NCBI RefSeq assembly: GCF_000426465.1
Contig: NZ_AUFK01000009.1
Span: 310,001-374,000 of the forward strand
Direction: 5' to 3'
Origin: Epilithonimonas caeni DSM 17710
GTDB taxonomy: Bacteria > Bacteroidota > Bacteroidia > Flavobacteriales > Weeksellaceae
DNA: 64,000 bases
The translations under genes were made by a program, and so were the position numbers. The notes beneath the pieces were generated by a model. The model saw nothing but the letters and a program-made list of their open reading frames with translations, did no database searches and was not told where the DNA came from. Within the stretch, counting starts at the first letter, position 1. Each line of letters begins with the position of its first letter. Positions 1 through 7,573 of the stretch are shown here, in pieces.

Positions 1-53
1 AAGTGATGACAGACATCTTAAAAATCGCAAACGAACTGAATCACAAAAAATAA
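1..53 (+). CDS. 3' end of an upstream gene (partial)
   Basis: An open frame enters from the left edge and ends at TAA 51-53, leaving about 16 residues ending in ANELNHKK. The gene cannot be identified from this tail. A MarR-type regulator is common ahead of this beta-oxidation operon in related genomes, which is a guess here, not something the sequence proves. Confidence 0.4.
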   Translation, partial: VMTDILKIANELNHKK

Positions 54-60
54 AGATAAA

Positions 61-120
61 CTCTCGCTGATTAAGCAAATCGAGCAGATTAATCTGCAAT
101 ATCAGTGAAATCTGCGAGAG
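61..120. repeat. Inverted repeat ahead of fadB with nested palindrome
   Basis: Twelve-base outer arms, CTCTCGCTGATT (61-72) and AATCTGCGAGAG (109-120), pair with one mismatch. Inside sits the perfect 14-base palindrome GCAGATTAATCTGC (84-97). The same word, CTCTCGCAGATTT, recurs at 36819-36831, so this looks like a dispersed repeat rather than a gene-specific operator. It could also act as the terminator or processing hairpin of the upstream gene, but no T-run follows. Confidence 0.6.
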
Positions 121-165
121 AAAACTCTTCTGTAAAATATTAAATCATAAAAATATCTTCTAATA

Positions 166-2538
166 ATGAACAGAAAAATAAAACACGTTACGGTTCTCGG
201 TTCCGGCGTGATGGGTTCCGGGATTGCCTGTCATCTCGCAGGTAACGGCATTCAGGTTTTGATGTTGGATATGCCTCCGAAAGATTCGGAAAATGCCGAC
301 AAAAAAACAAGGAACAGCGTTGCACAAGGTCATCTTGACAACGCTTTGAAAAGTAATCCTTCACCAATCTATGACAAATCTTTTGCCTCCAGAATTACGG
401 TTGGAAATTTCGAAGATGATTTGGAGAAAATCAAAAATTCGGATTGGGTCATTGAGGTGATTGTCGAGAGACTGGACATCAAACAATCGATGTTTGAGAA
501 AGTGGATAAACTTCGTAAAGAAGGAACTTTGGTAACTTCTAACACATCGGGAATCCCGATTCATCTGATGTCGGAAGGAAGGTCAGAAGATTTCCAGAAG
601 CATTTCTGTGGAACGCATTTCTTCAATCCACCGAGATATCTGAAATTATTTGAAGTAATTCCTGGTCCGAAAACAGACAAATCTGTGATTGATTTCTTTA
701 TGTCTTACGGTGAAAAGTTCCTTGGGAAAACAACGGTTCTTTGTAAAGATACACCAGGATTTATCGGAAACAGAATCGGAGTTTATTCGATGGCGAAAAT
801 TATGGAATTGACGGAAGAAATCGGTTTAACGATTGAAGAAGCCGATTCTTTGACCGGAGATTTGCTGAATCGTCCTAAAACCGGGACTTTCAAATTGGGA
901 GATTTGGTTGGATTAGATACGGCTTTCAACGTAACCAAAGGACTTCAGGCGAATCTTAAAGACGATGAGATGGTTCAGGCACTTAAAGACTCGAAAACTC
1001 TGAATTTCCTGATTGAAAATAAATTTCTTGGTGATAAAGCTAAAAAAGGATTCTATTATAAAGAAAAAGATGCTGGCGGCAATGTGAACCGTTTCGTTCT
1101 TAACTATGAAACGTTGGGCTACGAACCGACAAAACAACCTAAACTTCCTATCGTTACAACAGCGAAAGAAGCCGGAAGTTTGAAAAACCGTTTGCCGATT
1201 TTGTTGAAAGACCAATCCAAAGCCGGAGAATTGATTAGAAAACATTTTGCTTCATTGTTCGCTTACGTTTCTCAAAGAGTTCCGGAAATCACGGATGTAT
1301 TCTACTCTATCGATGATGCAATGAAAACCGGTTATGCCTGGAAATACGGACCGTTCGAAAACTGGGATTTTGTTGGTGTTCAGAAAGGAATTGATTTGGT
1401 AGAAAGTGAAGGCTATAAAGTCGCTGATTGGGTAAAAGAAATGCTGGCTTCCGGAAACGAATCTTTCTACAAGCTGGAAAACGGAAAGCAATTATTCTAC
1501 AATCAGAATACAAAATCGTACGAACCAATTCCTGGTCAGGATGCTTTCATTATACTTAATAATATCAGAAAAGAAAAAACAGTTTGGTCTAATTCCGAAT
1601 CTGCATTAATTGACCTTGGTGACGGTATTTTGAACTTTGAGTTCCGTTCAAAAATGAATTCTCTTGGAGGGGGTGTTTTGGAAGGTCTTAATAAATCCAT
1701 AGACATTGCTGAGAAAGATTACAGAGGTTTGGTTGTTGGAAATCAGGCTGACAATTTCTCAGTCGGCGCTAATCTCGCAATGGTAATGATGATGGCTGTT
1801 GAACAGGATTGGTACGAACTGAATATGGCCATCGCAATGTTCCAACAGACTTCTATGAAGCTAAGATATTCATCAATTCCTGTCATCGCTGCACCTTTCG
1901 GAATGACGCTTGGTGGCGGATGTGAATTCTCGATGCACGCGGACAAAATCGTTGCTGCAGCGGAAACTTACATCGGTTTGGTAGAAGTCGGCGTTGGTTT
2001 GATTCCTGGAGGTGGCGGAACAAAAGAATTTGCATTGAGAGCATTGAAAGGAACGCTTCCAGACGATGTTAAGACCAATCATCTTCGAAATTATTTTATG
2101 AATATCGCAACGGCAAAAGTGGCAACTTCTGCTCACGAAGCCAAGCAAATGGGAATCTTGACCGACAAAGATATTATCGTTGTGAACAAAGACCGACAGA
2201 TTGCTGAAGCCAAACGTCAGGCGATTGTTTTGGATGAATTAGGCTACACGCCGCCAGTTCCTGAGAAAGTTAAAGTTCTAGGAAACGAAGCAATGGGAAT
2301 GTTCTACGTTGGAACTGACCAAATGGTTGCAGGTGGTTACGCATCGGAACACGATAGAAAAATCGCTAACAAAATTGGTTATGTAATGACCGGCGGTAAT
2401 CTTTCTGAACAGACAGAGGTTTCTGAACAATATCTTTTAGATTTGGAAAGAGAAGCATTTTTATCACTTTGTGGAGAAAGAAAAACGCTTGAGAGAATCG
2501 GTGGAATGTTGAAAACAGGAAAACCGGTGAGGAACTAG
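166..2538 (+). CDS. 3-hydroxyacyl-CoA dehydrogenase/enoyl-CoA hydratase fusion (FadB/FadJ-like)
   Basis: This 790-residue protein carries out the hydration and NAD-dependent oxidation steps of fatty acid beta-oxidation. The dehydrogenase is N-terminal: the Rossmann loop GSGVMG is at residues 12-17 and the catalytic histidine lies in CGTHFFNPP (His151). The enoyl-CoA hydratase half follows from about residue 500, with its oxyanion-hole glycines in GGGCEF and the stretch ETYIGLVEVGVGLIPGGGG near 600-620. The domain order is opposite to E. coli FadB, as is usual in Bacteroidetes. The thiolase at 3190 and the acyl-CoA dehydrogenase at 4810 complete the cycle. A REP unit begins two bases after the stop codon, so the 3' flank has been remodelled by the transposase module that follows. 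Confidence 0.93.
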   Translation: MNRKIKHVTVLGSGVMGSGIACHLAGNGIQVLMLDMPPKDSENADKKTRNSVAQGHLDNALKSNPSPIYDKSFASRITVGNFEDDLEKIKNSDWVIEVIVERLDIKQSMFEKVDKLRKEGTLVTSNTSGIPIHLMSEGRSEDFQKHFCGTHFFNPPRYLKLFEVIPGPKTDKSVIDFFMSYGEKFLGKTTVLCKDTPGFIGNRIGVYSMAKIMELTEEIGLTIEEADSLTGDLLNRPKTGTFKLGDLVGLDTAFNVTKGLQANLKDDEMVQALKDSKTLNFLIENKFLGDKAKKGFYYKEKDAGGNVNRFVLNYETLGYEPTKQPKLPIVTTAKEAGSLKNRLPILLKDQSKAGELIRKHFASLFAYVSQRVPEITDVFYSIDDAMKTGYAWKYGPFENWDFVGVQKGIDLVESEGYKVADWVKEMLASGNESFYKLENGKQLFYNQNTKSYEPIPGQDAFIILNNIRKEKTVWSNSESALIDLGDGILNFEFRSKMNSLGGGVLEGLNKSIDIAEKDYRGLVVGNQADNFSVGANLAMVMMMAVEQDWYELNMAIAMFQQTSMKLRYSSIPVIAAPFGMTLGGGCEFSMHADKIVAAAETYIGLVEVGVGLIPGGGGTKEFALRALKGTLPDDVKTNHLRNYFMNIATAKVATSAHEAKQMGILTDKDIIVVNKDRQIAEAKRQAIVLDELGYTPPVPEKVKVLGNEAMGMFYVGTDQMVAGGYASEHDRKIANKIGYVMTGGNLSEQTEVSEQYLLDLEREAFLSLCGERKTLERIGGMLKTGKPVRN

Positions 2539-2539
2539 G

Positions 2540-2616
2540 AAGCTCCGTAGGAGCGACCTGTTAATAGATAACAATATTATCGTTAAGCGGAGCCTCGTAG
2601 AGGCGACCTGATAATT
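2540..2616 (+). repeat. Two REP hairpin units left of transposase 1
   Basis: Unit 1 (2540-2566) has the stem GCTCC-GTA-GGAGC followed by GACCTGTTAATA. Unit 2 (2583-2616) has GCCTC-GTA-GAGGC followed by GACCTGATAAT. The loop and the tail are conserved while the stem bases change in compensating pairs, which argues that the folded form is what is maintained. Both units point toward the transposase gene, and inverted copies lie on its other side. Confidence 0.85.
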
Positions 2617-2625
2617 AATCCAAAA

Positions 2626-3087
2626 ATGGCAAATACCTATACACAAATTTATATTCAAATTGTCTTCGCTGTAAAAGGAAGGCAAAATCTGATTCCAAAA
2701 GAGAATCGGGAAGAACTGCATAAATTTATGACAGGTATAATTTCTAATAGAGGACAGAAATCATTCGCCGTTTTTGCAATGCCAGACCACGTCCATATTC
2801 TGGTAAGTATGAATCCAAATATTTCGGTCTCAGATTTAGTAAGGGATATTAAAGCTGGTTCATCCAAATTTATAAATGATAAGAATTGGATTAACGGAAA
2901 GTTCAGCTGGCAAGAAGGATACGGGGCATTTTCATATTCCAGAAGGGGTGTGGATGCTGTGGTGAAATATATCTTAAACCAGGAAGAACATCATATGAAC
3001 AAATCTTTCAAAAACGAATATTTGGATTTTTTAGAAAAATTCGAAATCGAATATGATTCTAAATATTTATTCGAATGGATTGAATAA
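2626..3087 (+). CDS. REP-associated tyrosine transposase (RAYT, IS200-like Y1 family)
   Basis: This is a 153-residue single-domain Y1 transposase. The HUH motif is visible in MPDHVHIL (His55, His57), and the candidate nucleophile is Tyr115 in VVKYILNQEEHH. Enzymes of this family nick and rejoin single-stranded DNA at hairpins. There is no accessory TnpB. Two hairpin units flank it on each side in inverted orientation (2540-2616 and 3089-3165), the arrangement expected of a RAYT with its cognate REPs. The module sits between fadB and fadA in the same direction, so it is probably read with the operon. It is about 38% identical by impression to the second copy at 24584 and shares the same motif spacing, but has a different REP family. 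Confidence 0.9.
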   Translation: MANTYTQIYIQIVFAVKGRQNLIPKENREELHKFMTGIISNRGQKSFAVFAMPDHVHILVSMNPNISVSDLVRDIKAGSSKFINDKNWINGKFSWQEGYGAFSYSRRGVDAVVKYILNQEEHHMNKSFKNEYLDFLEKFEIEYDSKYLFEWIE

Positions 3088-3088
3088 A

Positions 3089-3165
3089 ATTATCAGGTCG
3101 CTCCTACGGAGCTCCGCTAAAATAAAAAATAATATAGCTATTAACAGAAAACCTCTACGAGGCAC
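3089..3165 (-). repeat. Two REP hairpin units right of transposase 1
   Basis: Read on the minus strand, 3089-3121 gives GCGGAGCTCCGTAGGAGC then GACCTGATAAT, and 3139-3165 gives GCCTCGTAGAGG with a degenerate tail ending CTGTTAATA. They are inverted copies of the two units at 2540-2616, with one stem of each sequence type on both sides. Confidence 0.85.
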
Positions 3166-3189
3166 ATCAAAAATAATAAAATCAAAAAT

Positions 3190-4365
3190 ATGGAAGCATA
3201 TATAGTAACAGGATACAGAACAGCAGTTGGTAAAGCGCCGAAAGGTTCTTTGCGTTTTACCCGTCCGGATGATATGGCGGCAACTGTGATAGAACGTCTG
3301 ATGAAAGATGTTCCAAATCTTGATCCGGCCCGCATCGACGATTTGATTGTCGGTTGTGCAATGCCGGAAGCAGAACAAGGACTGAATGTCGCAAGACTCA
3401 TTTCACTAATGGGATTGGATACGGACAAAGTGCCGGGTGTGACAGTCAACAGATATTGCGCCTCAGGCTCAGAATCGATTGCGATTGCAGCGGCGAAAAT
3501 CAAAGCCGGAATGGCAGAATGCATCATCGCAGGTGGTGCGGAAAGTATGTCTTACATCCCAATGGGCGGTTACAAACCAATCCCGGATACGGATTTAGCC
3601 AAATCAAATCCCGATTACTATTGGGGAATGGGATTAACGGCCGAAGCGGTTGCGAACGAATTTAAAGTGGGTCGTGAGGAACAAGACCAATTTGCCTACA
3701 ATTCACATCAGAAAGCAATTAAAGCGATACAGGAAGGAAAATTTGAAAATCAGATTGTTCCGATTGATGTGAAATATAATTTCCTTGACGAAAAAGAAAA
3801 AATCCAGACCAAAGAATATGCATTCAAACAGGATGAAGGTCCGAGAGCTGATACTTCAATCGAGGCCTTGGCAAAACTTCGTCCGGTTTTCGCTGCGAAT
3901 GGTTCTGTAACAGCAGGTAACTCTTCTCAGACTTCTGACGGTGCTGCTTTCACAATGGTAATGTCCGAAAGAATGGTCAAAGAATTAAATCTGACGCCAG
4001 TTGCAAGACTTCTCTCCTATTCTACAGTTGGTGTTCCGCCAAGAATTATGGGAATTGGTCCAATGTACGCCATTCCAAAAGCGTTGGAACAAGCTGGCCT
4101 TAAACAATCGGATATCGATTTATTTGAATTGAATGAAGCTTTTGCTTCTCAATCCGTTGCCATTTTAAGAGAATTGAGCATCAATCCAGACATCGTTAAT
4201 GTCAACGGAGGCGCAATTGCACTCGGACATCCACTAGGCTGTACAGGAACAAAATTAACAGTCCAACTTCTTGACGAAATGAAACGTAGAAACAGCAAAT
4301 ACGGTGTTGTGACAATGTGCGTTGGAACAGGTCAGGGTGCAGCGAGTGTATTTGAATTGTTATAG
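3190..4365 (+). CDS. Acetyl-CoA C-acyltransferase (beta-ketothiolase, FadA-like)
   Basis: This 391-residue thiolase cleaves 3-ketoacyl-CoA with CoA, the last beta-oxidation step. The nucleophilic cysteine is Cys90 in NRYCASGSES. The C-terminal catalytic motifs are GHPLGCTG (active His) and CVGTGQG (second Cys). Length and motif spacing are those of full-length thiolases. It probably works with the FadB-type fusion upstream, although the two genes are now separated by about 650 bases holding a transposase module. The gene ends 11 bases before the left arm of another inverted-repeat element. Confidence 0.94.
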   Translation: MEAYIVTGYRTAVGKAPKGSLRFTRPDDMAATVIERLMKDVPNLDPARIDDLIVGCAMPEAEQGLNVARLISLMGLDTDKVPGVTVNRYCASGSESIAIAAAKIKAGMAECIIAGGAESMSYIPMGGYKPIPDTDLAKSNPDYYWGMGLTAEAVANEFKVGREEQDQFAYNSHQKAIKAIQEGKFENQIVPIDVKYNFLDEKEKIQTKEYAFKQDEGPRADTSIEALAKLRPVFAANGSVTAGNSSQTSDGAAFTMVMSERMVKELNLTPVARLLSYSTVGVPPRIMGIGPMYAIPKALEQAGLKQSDIDLFELNEAFASQSVAILRELSINPDIVNVNGGAIALGHPLGCTGTKLTVQLLDEMKRRNSKYGVVTMCVGTGQGAASVFELL

Positions 4366-4376
4366 ACAAGGAGAAA

Positions 4377-4788
4377 AAAGAATAAAGAGAAAAGACTTTT
4401 TATAATGAAGCATAATTTTAAGAATCTGAATATTTGGAAATTATCCCTAGAATTAGCTGATGAAATTTATGCAATTACAGAAAGTTTTCCTAAGAATGAA
4501 GAATTCGGGTTAAGATTCCAAATCAGAAGATGTACAGTTTCTGTGGCTTCTAATATTGCGGAAGGTTCAAGCAGAACTTCACAAAAAGATTTCAATCGAT
4601 TTCTAGAAATAAGTCTAGGTTCTCTTTATGAATTACAAACTCAAATAATTATTTCCTCAAGAAGAAATTATATTGAACAATCGAAATTTGAATTAATTGA
4701 AAATAAAATCACCGAATTACAGAGAATGATTTCAGGCTTTCAAAAAACATTGAAATGGTAAGTCTTAATTCTTTTCTCTTTATTCTTT
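4377..4788. mobile_element. Intervening-sequence-like element: inverted repeats around a four-helix-bundle gene
   Basis: Perfect 19-base inverted repeats AAAGAATAAAGAGAAAAGA (4377-4395) and its complement (4770-4788) enclose a single gene, with only 9-10 bases between each arm and the reading frame. In the operon transcript the arms would form one long stem closing a loop of about 370 nucleotides. This matches the layout of the 23S rRNA intervening sequences of Leptospira and others, which also encode this protein family, but here it lies between two protein-coding genes. That it is mobile is inferred. Confidence 0.65.
4405..4761 (+). CDS. Four-helix-bundle protein (23S rRNA-intervening-sequence / S23 family)
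   Basis: The 118-residue product starts MKHNFKNLNIWKLSLELADEI and contains RRCTVSVASNIAEGSSR and KDFNRFLEISLGSLYELQTQ, the hallmarks of the four-helix-bundle family found inside 23S rRNA intervening sequences and, as Avd, in diversity-generating retroelements. Family members form barrel-like pentamers that bind nucleic acid; no enzymatic activity is known. No reverse transcriptase or variable repeat is nearby, so a retroelement accessory role is unlikely. The flanking perfect inverted repeats make it part of a discrete element inserted between the thiolase and acyl-CoA dehydrogenase genes. Confidence 0.85.
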   Translation: MKHNFKNLNIWKLSLELADEIYAITESFPKNEEFGLRFQIRRCTVSVASNIAEGSSRTSQKDFNRFLEISLGSLYELQTQIIISSRRNYIEQSKFELIENKITELQRMISGFQKTLKW

Positions 4789-4809
4789 AATCTAAAAAAA
4801 TAAAATATT

Positions 4810-6597
4810 ATGTCAACAGATACAAAAACATTAGACGGCGGCGAATTTCTTGTAAAGGAAATCACTGCAAACGAAATATTCTCTATTGAAGAATTGTCCG
4901 AAGAACAAAAGATGCTTCGTGATTCTGCTAAGGAATTCATCGATAAAGAAGTGGTTCCGAATAAGGAAAGATTTGAGAAAAAAGATTACGCTTACACGGA
5001 AGAAGTGATGCGTAAAATCGGGGAAATGGGATTCCTGGGAATCGCTGTTCCGGAAGCTTACGGCGGTTTGGGAATGGGATTCGTGACCACAATGCTGGCC
5101 TGCGATTACCTTTCCGGTTCTACAGGTTCATTGGCAACGGCTTATGGCGCGCATACCGGAATCGGAACGCTTCCTATCCTGCTTTACGGAACCGAGGAAC
5201 AAAAGCAGAAATACCTTCCGGACTTGGCTGCCGGAACTAAATTCGGAGCCTATTGTTTGACTGAGCCGGATGCAGGTTCGGACGCCAACAGCGGGAAAAC
5301 AAAAGCTAAACTTTCCGAGGACGGAAAACATTATATTATTAATGGACAAAAAATGTGGATTTCCAATGCCGGATTTGCAGATACATTTACTTTGTTTGCT
5401 AAGATTGATGATGACAAAAACATCACGGGATTCGTTATCAACCGTTCAGAATTAGAAAATCCGGAAAGTCTGACTTTCGGAGAGGAGGAACACAAATTGG
5501 GAATCCGTGCGTCTTCTACGCGTCAGGTTTTCTTCAATGATATGAAAATTCCTGTTGAAAATCTTTTGGGCGAAAGAAACAACGGTTTCAAAATCGCTCT
5601 TAATGCATTGAATGTTGGTCGTATCAAATTAGCTGCAGCCTGTCTGGATGCCCAAAGAAGAATCCTGAATTACTCTTTGAATTATTCGACTGAGAGAAAA
5701 CAATTTGGGGTTTCTATTAATACATTTGGAGCCATTCGCAAGAAACTGGCAGAGATGGCAACGGGTGCTTTCGTGAGCGAAGCTGGTTCTTACAGAGCAG
5801 CGAAAAATGTGGAAGACAAAATCGAAGAACTGGTTGCCGGCGGAATGAACCACGAGCAGGCAGAACTGAAAGGTGTGGAAGAATTTGCAGTTGAATGTTC
5901 TATCCTGAAGGTTTTCGTATCAGATTTAGCCCAGCATACAGCAGATGAAGGCATCCAAATCTACGGTGGAATGGGATTCTCAGAAGATACACCAATGGAA
6001 GCGGCCTGGAGAGATTCCAGGATTTCCAGAATCTACGAAGGAACCAATGAAATCAACAGACTTTTAGCCGTTGGGATGTTAATCAAACGGGCGATGCAAG
6101 GCAAAATCGATTTGTTAACACCTGCGAAAAACGTCGCTAAAGAATTGATGGGCATTCCATCTTTTGACATTCCAGATTATTCAGAATATATGTCTGAGGA
6201 AAAAGAAGTGATTAAGAACTTGAAGAAAGTATTCTTAATGGTTTCCGGTTCTGCCCTTCAAAAATATATGATGGACATCGAGAAACAACAGCATTTATTA
6301 TTAAACGCTTCCGAAATCCTGAACCAAATCTATATGGCAGAATCCGCCATCCTGAGAGCTGAGAAACATTTCTCAACAGATTCTGTAGAAGCGGCAATGG
6401 CAAGACTGAACCTTTACAAAGCAGTTGAAATCATCACAACCAACGCTAAAGAAGGTATCGTTTCTTTCTCCGAAGGTGACGAGCAAAGAATGATGCTAGC
6501 CGGATTAAGACGTTTTACAAAATACGTCAACACACCAAATCCAATTGCATTGACAGAGAAAATTGCAGCTCATTTTATTGAAAAAGGTTCTTACTAG
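4810..6597 (+). CDS. Acyl-CoA dehydrogenase with C-terminal extension (VLCAD-like)
   Basis: This 595-residue FAD enzyme catalyses the first oxidation of acyl-CoA. Recognisable stretches are GAYCLTEPDAGSD (flavin-binding N-terminal/middle domain), WISNAGFAD, and the C-terminal YEGTNEINR, which follows the ETPMEAAWRDSRI region. It is about 200 residues longer than short-chain family members; the extra C-terminal helical domain (from about residue 440) is typical of the very-long-chain-like dehydrogenases of Bacteroidetes. It is the last gene of the beta-oxidation operon and ends before a strong terminator. Two degenerate copies of its last codons plus terminator occur downstream, at about 6801-6904 and 12905-13020. 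Confidence 0.93.
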   Translation: MSTDTKTLDGGEFLVKEITANEIFSIEELSEEQKMLRDSAKEFIDKEVVPNKERFEKKDYAYTEEVMRKIGEMGFLGIAVPEAYGGLGMGFVTTMLACDYLSGSTGSLATAYGAHTGIGTLPILLYGTEEQKQKYLPDLAAGTKFGAYCLTEPDAGSDANSGKTKAKLSEDGKHYIINGQKMWISNAGFADTFTLFAKIDDDKNITGFVINRSELENPESLTFGEEEHKLGIRASSTRQVFFNDMKIPVENLLGERNNGFKIALNALNVGRIKLAAACLDAQRRILNYSLNYSTERKQFGVSINTFGAIRKKLAEMATGAFVSEAGSYRAAKNVEDKIEELVAGGMNHEQAELKGVEEFAVECSILKVFVSDLAQHTADEGIQIYGGMGFSEDTPMEAAWRDSRISRIYEGTNEINRLLAVGMLIKRAMQGKIDLLTPAKNVAKELMGIPSFDIPDYSEYMSEEKEVIKNLKKVFLMVSGSALQKYMMDIEKQQHLLLNASEILNQIYMAESAILRAEKHFSTDSVEAAMARLNLYKAVEIITTNAKEGIVSFSEGDEQRMMLAGLRRFTKYVNTPNPIALTEKIAAHFIEKGSY

Positions 6598-6619
6598 ATA
6601 ATCGATTTAATTATAACCA

Positions 6620-6655
6620 AAAGCTCCTTAGAAATTTCTGAGGAGCTTTTATTTT
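6620..6655 (+). terminator. Intrinsic terminator of the beta-oxidation operon
   Basis: Ten-base arms AAAAGCTCCT (6620-6629) and AGGAGCTTTT (6641-6650) pair perfectly around TAGAAATTTCTG, which itself can extend the stem, and are followed by ATTTTA. Confidence 0.85.
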
Positions 6656-6691
6656 AAATATGCATCAGTCATCTTCGAGCGATATAGATTG

Positions 6692-6757
6692 CCACACTCG
6701 CTCGAGTGTGGGTGTCAACTTCGGGCGTATGTGGCAGACACACTCGGGCGGGTGTGT
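6692..6757. repeat. Pair of palindromes (REP-like)
   Basis: CCACACTCGCTCGAGTGTGG (6692-6711) is a perfect inverted repeat with a two-base loop. ACACACTCGGGCGGGTGTGT (6738-6757) is a second hairpin closed by ACACAC/GTGTGT. A 26-base linker separates them. This hairpin-linker-hairpin plan matches the other REP units in the window, but the sequence belongs to a different family, and the GC-rich composition contrasts with the surroundings. Confidence 0.7.
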
Positions 6758-6773
6758 CGTTCCATTATTTTTT

Positions 6774-6915
6774 ATTGACTTATAAAATAATTATTCTCTC
6801 CAATGCTACTGTTCCTATAGACAAAATGCCTCTCATTTTATTGAGAAAGAGTATTACTGAAATCAATTTAAATATACCAAATATTGCTTTAGAAATTTCT
6901 AAGTTGACATTTAAT
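6774..6915 (+). pseudogene. Decayed copy of the acyl-CoA dehydrogenase 3' end and terminator
   Basis: CTCATTTTATTGAGAAAG (6832-6849) matches CTCATTTTATTGAAAAAG of the intact gene, followed by TATTACTGAAATCAATTTAA against TCTTACTAGATAATCGATTT, and then TTAGAAATTTCTAAG against TTAGAAATTTCTGAG of the terminator loop. Upstream similarity is weaker (CCAATGC and GACAAAATGC). The alignment was made by eye. The copy carries only the last roughly 25 codons and is not translated. Confidence 0.6.
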
Positions 6916-6972
6916 AAACTAAACCTTGCCATCTTAAGTGATAAGGTTTAATTATTAATATGAAAAATAAAA

Positions 6973-7548
6973 TTAGTTTTCTCCGGCGTTAATTGGATTT
7001 CCTGTTTTGTATCCGTAATTGAAAATGGTGATTTTATCTTTTGAAATCAACAGTTTTAGCCAGCCATAAGAAGCAAATTCTGTATTGCCCCCAATGTTGA
7101 AGCCTATGTAAAAAGTTTCATCAAGTTTAACTGTGTTAGCTGCATTATTGGTATTATTGTAATAGTTAATAATAGGAAGTGAACCTGAAAAATATCCCAT
7201 TCCCGAATTAATACTAATACCTTCAGGAACATTATAAATTGTACCGCCATTGCTTTTGGCAAATCCTAATGGTGGATTGATAAGAACAGACACCAAATAT
7301 TGCTGAATAGTTCCGTTATTATATAATATTTTGTAATAGGATATAGTATAATTGTAATCTGTATCATTGATTCTCAGTGTCCCTATATAACTTTGGCTGT
7401 TATTGTTAGAAACTGTGATTTCTTTGTTAACATCTACAGTTTGAACCTTGTCGCTGAAAACTAATCCTTCTATCTGACTTCTGTCACTACAGCCGATTAG
7501 GATTGTTAAGCAAATAGAGAAAAATATTTTATTGATGTAGGTATTCAT
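6973..7548 (-). CDS. Hypothetical lipoprotein
   Basis: With the start at 7548 the product is about 191 residues beginning MNTYINKIFFSICLTILIGC, a lipoprotein signal with the lipobox cysteine in LIGCSD. A longer frame reaches 7611, but its extra residues precede the signal sequence and overlap the upstream gene. The mature part is rich in N, Y, T and G, predicted all-beta, with no family I recognise. It follows the beta-barrel-containing gene on the same strand within about 25 bases, so the two may be co-expressed cell-envelope proteins. The function is unknown. Confidence 0.7.
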   Translation of the reverse strand: MNTYINKIFFSICLTILIGCSDRSQIEGLVFSDKVQTVDVNKEITVSNNNSQSYIGTLRINDTDYNYTISYYKILYNNGTIQQYLVSVLINPPLGFAKSNGGTIYNVPEGISINSGMGYFSGSLPIINYYNNTNNAANTVKLDETFYIGFNIGGNTEFASYGWLKLLISKDKITIFNYGYKTGNPINAGEN

Positions 7549-7573
7549 TTTTAATAGTGTTTTTAGTTTGACA

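Larger units (their letters stand above)
6656..6972. other. Gene-free stretch between acyl-CoA dehydrogenase and the accessory block
   Basis: No convincing gene lies here. It contains two strong hairpins (6692-6757), a decayed copy of the acyl-CoA dehydrogenase 3' end (about 6774-6915) and A/T-rich filler up to the stop of the next minus-strand gene. The 81-codon open frame at 6706-6951 crosses both of these features and has no recognisable protein character. Confidence 0.6.

Noticed and set aside
4377-4788. Diversity-generating retroelement (Avd-like protein)
   Set aside because: No reverse transcriptase, template repeat or variable repeat lies nearby. The inverted-repeat layout fits an intervening-sequence-type element better.
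6706-6951. 81-codon open frame between acyl-CoA dehydrogenase and the accessory block
   Set aside because: It runs through the GC-rich hairpin and the decayed copy of the dehydrogenase end and has no protein-like character.
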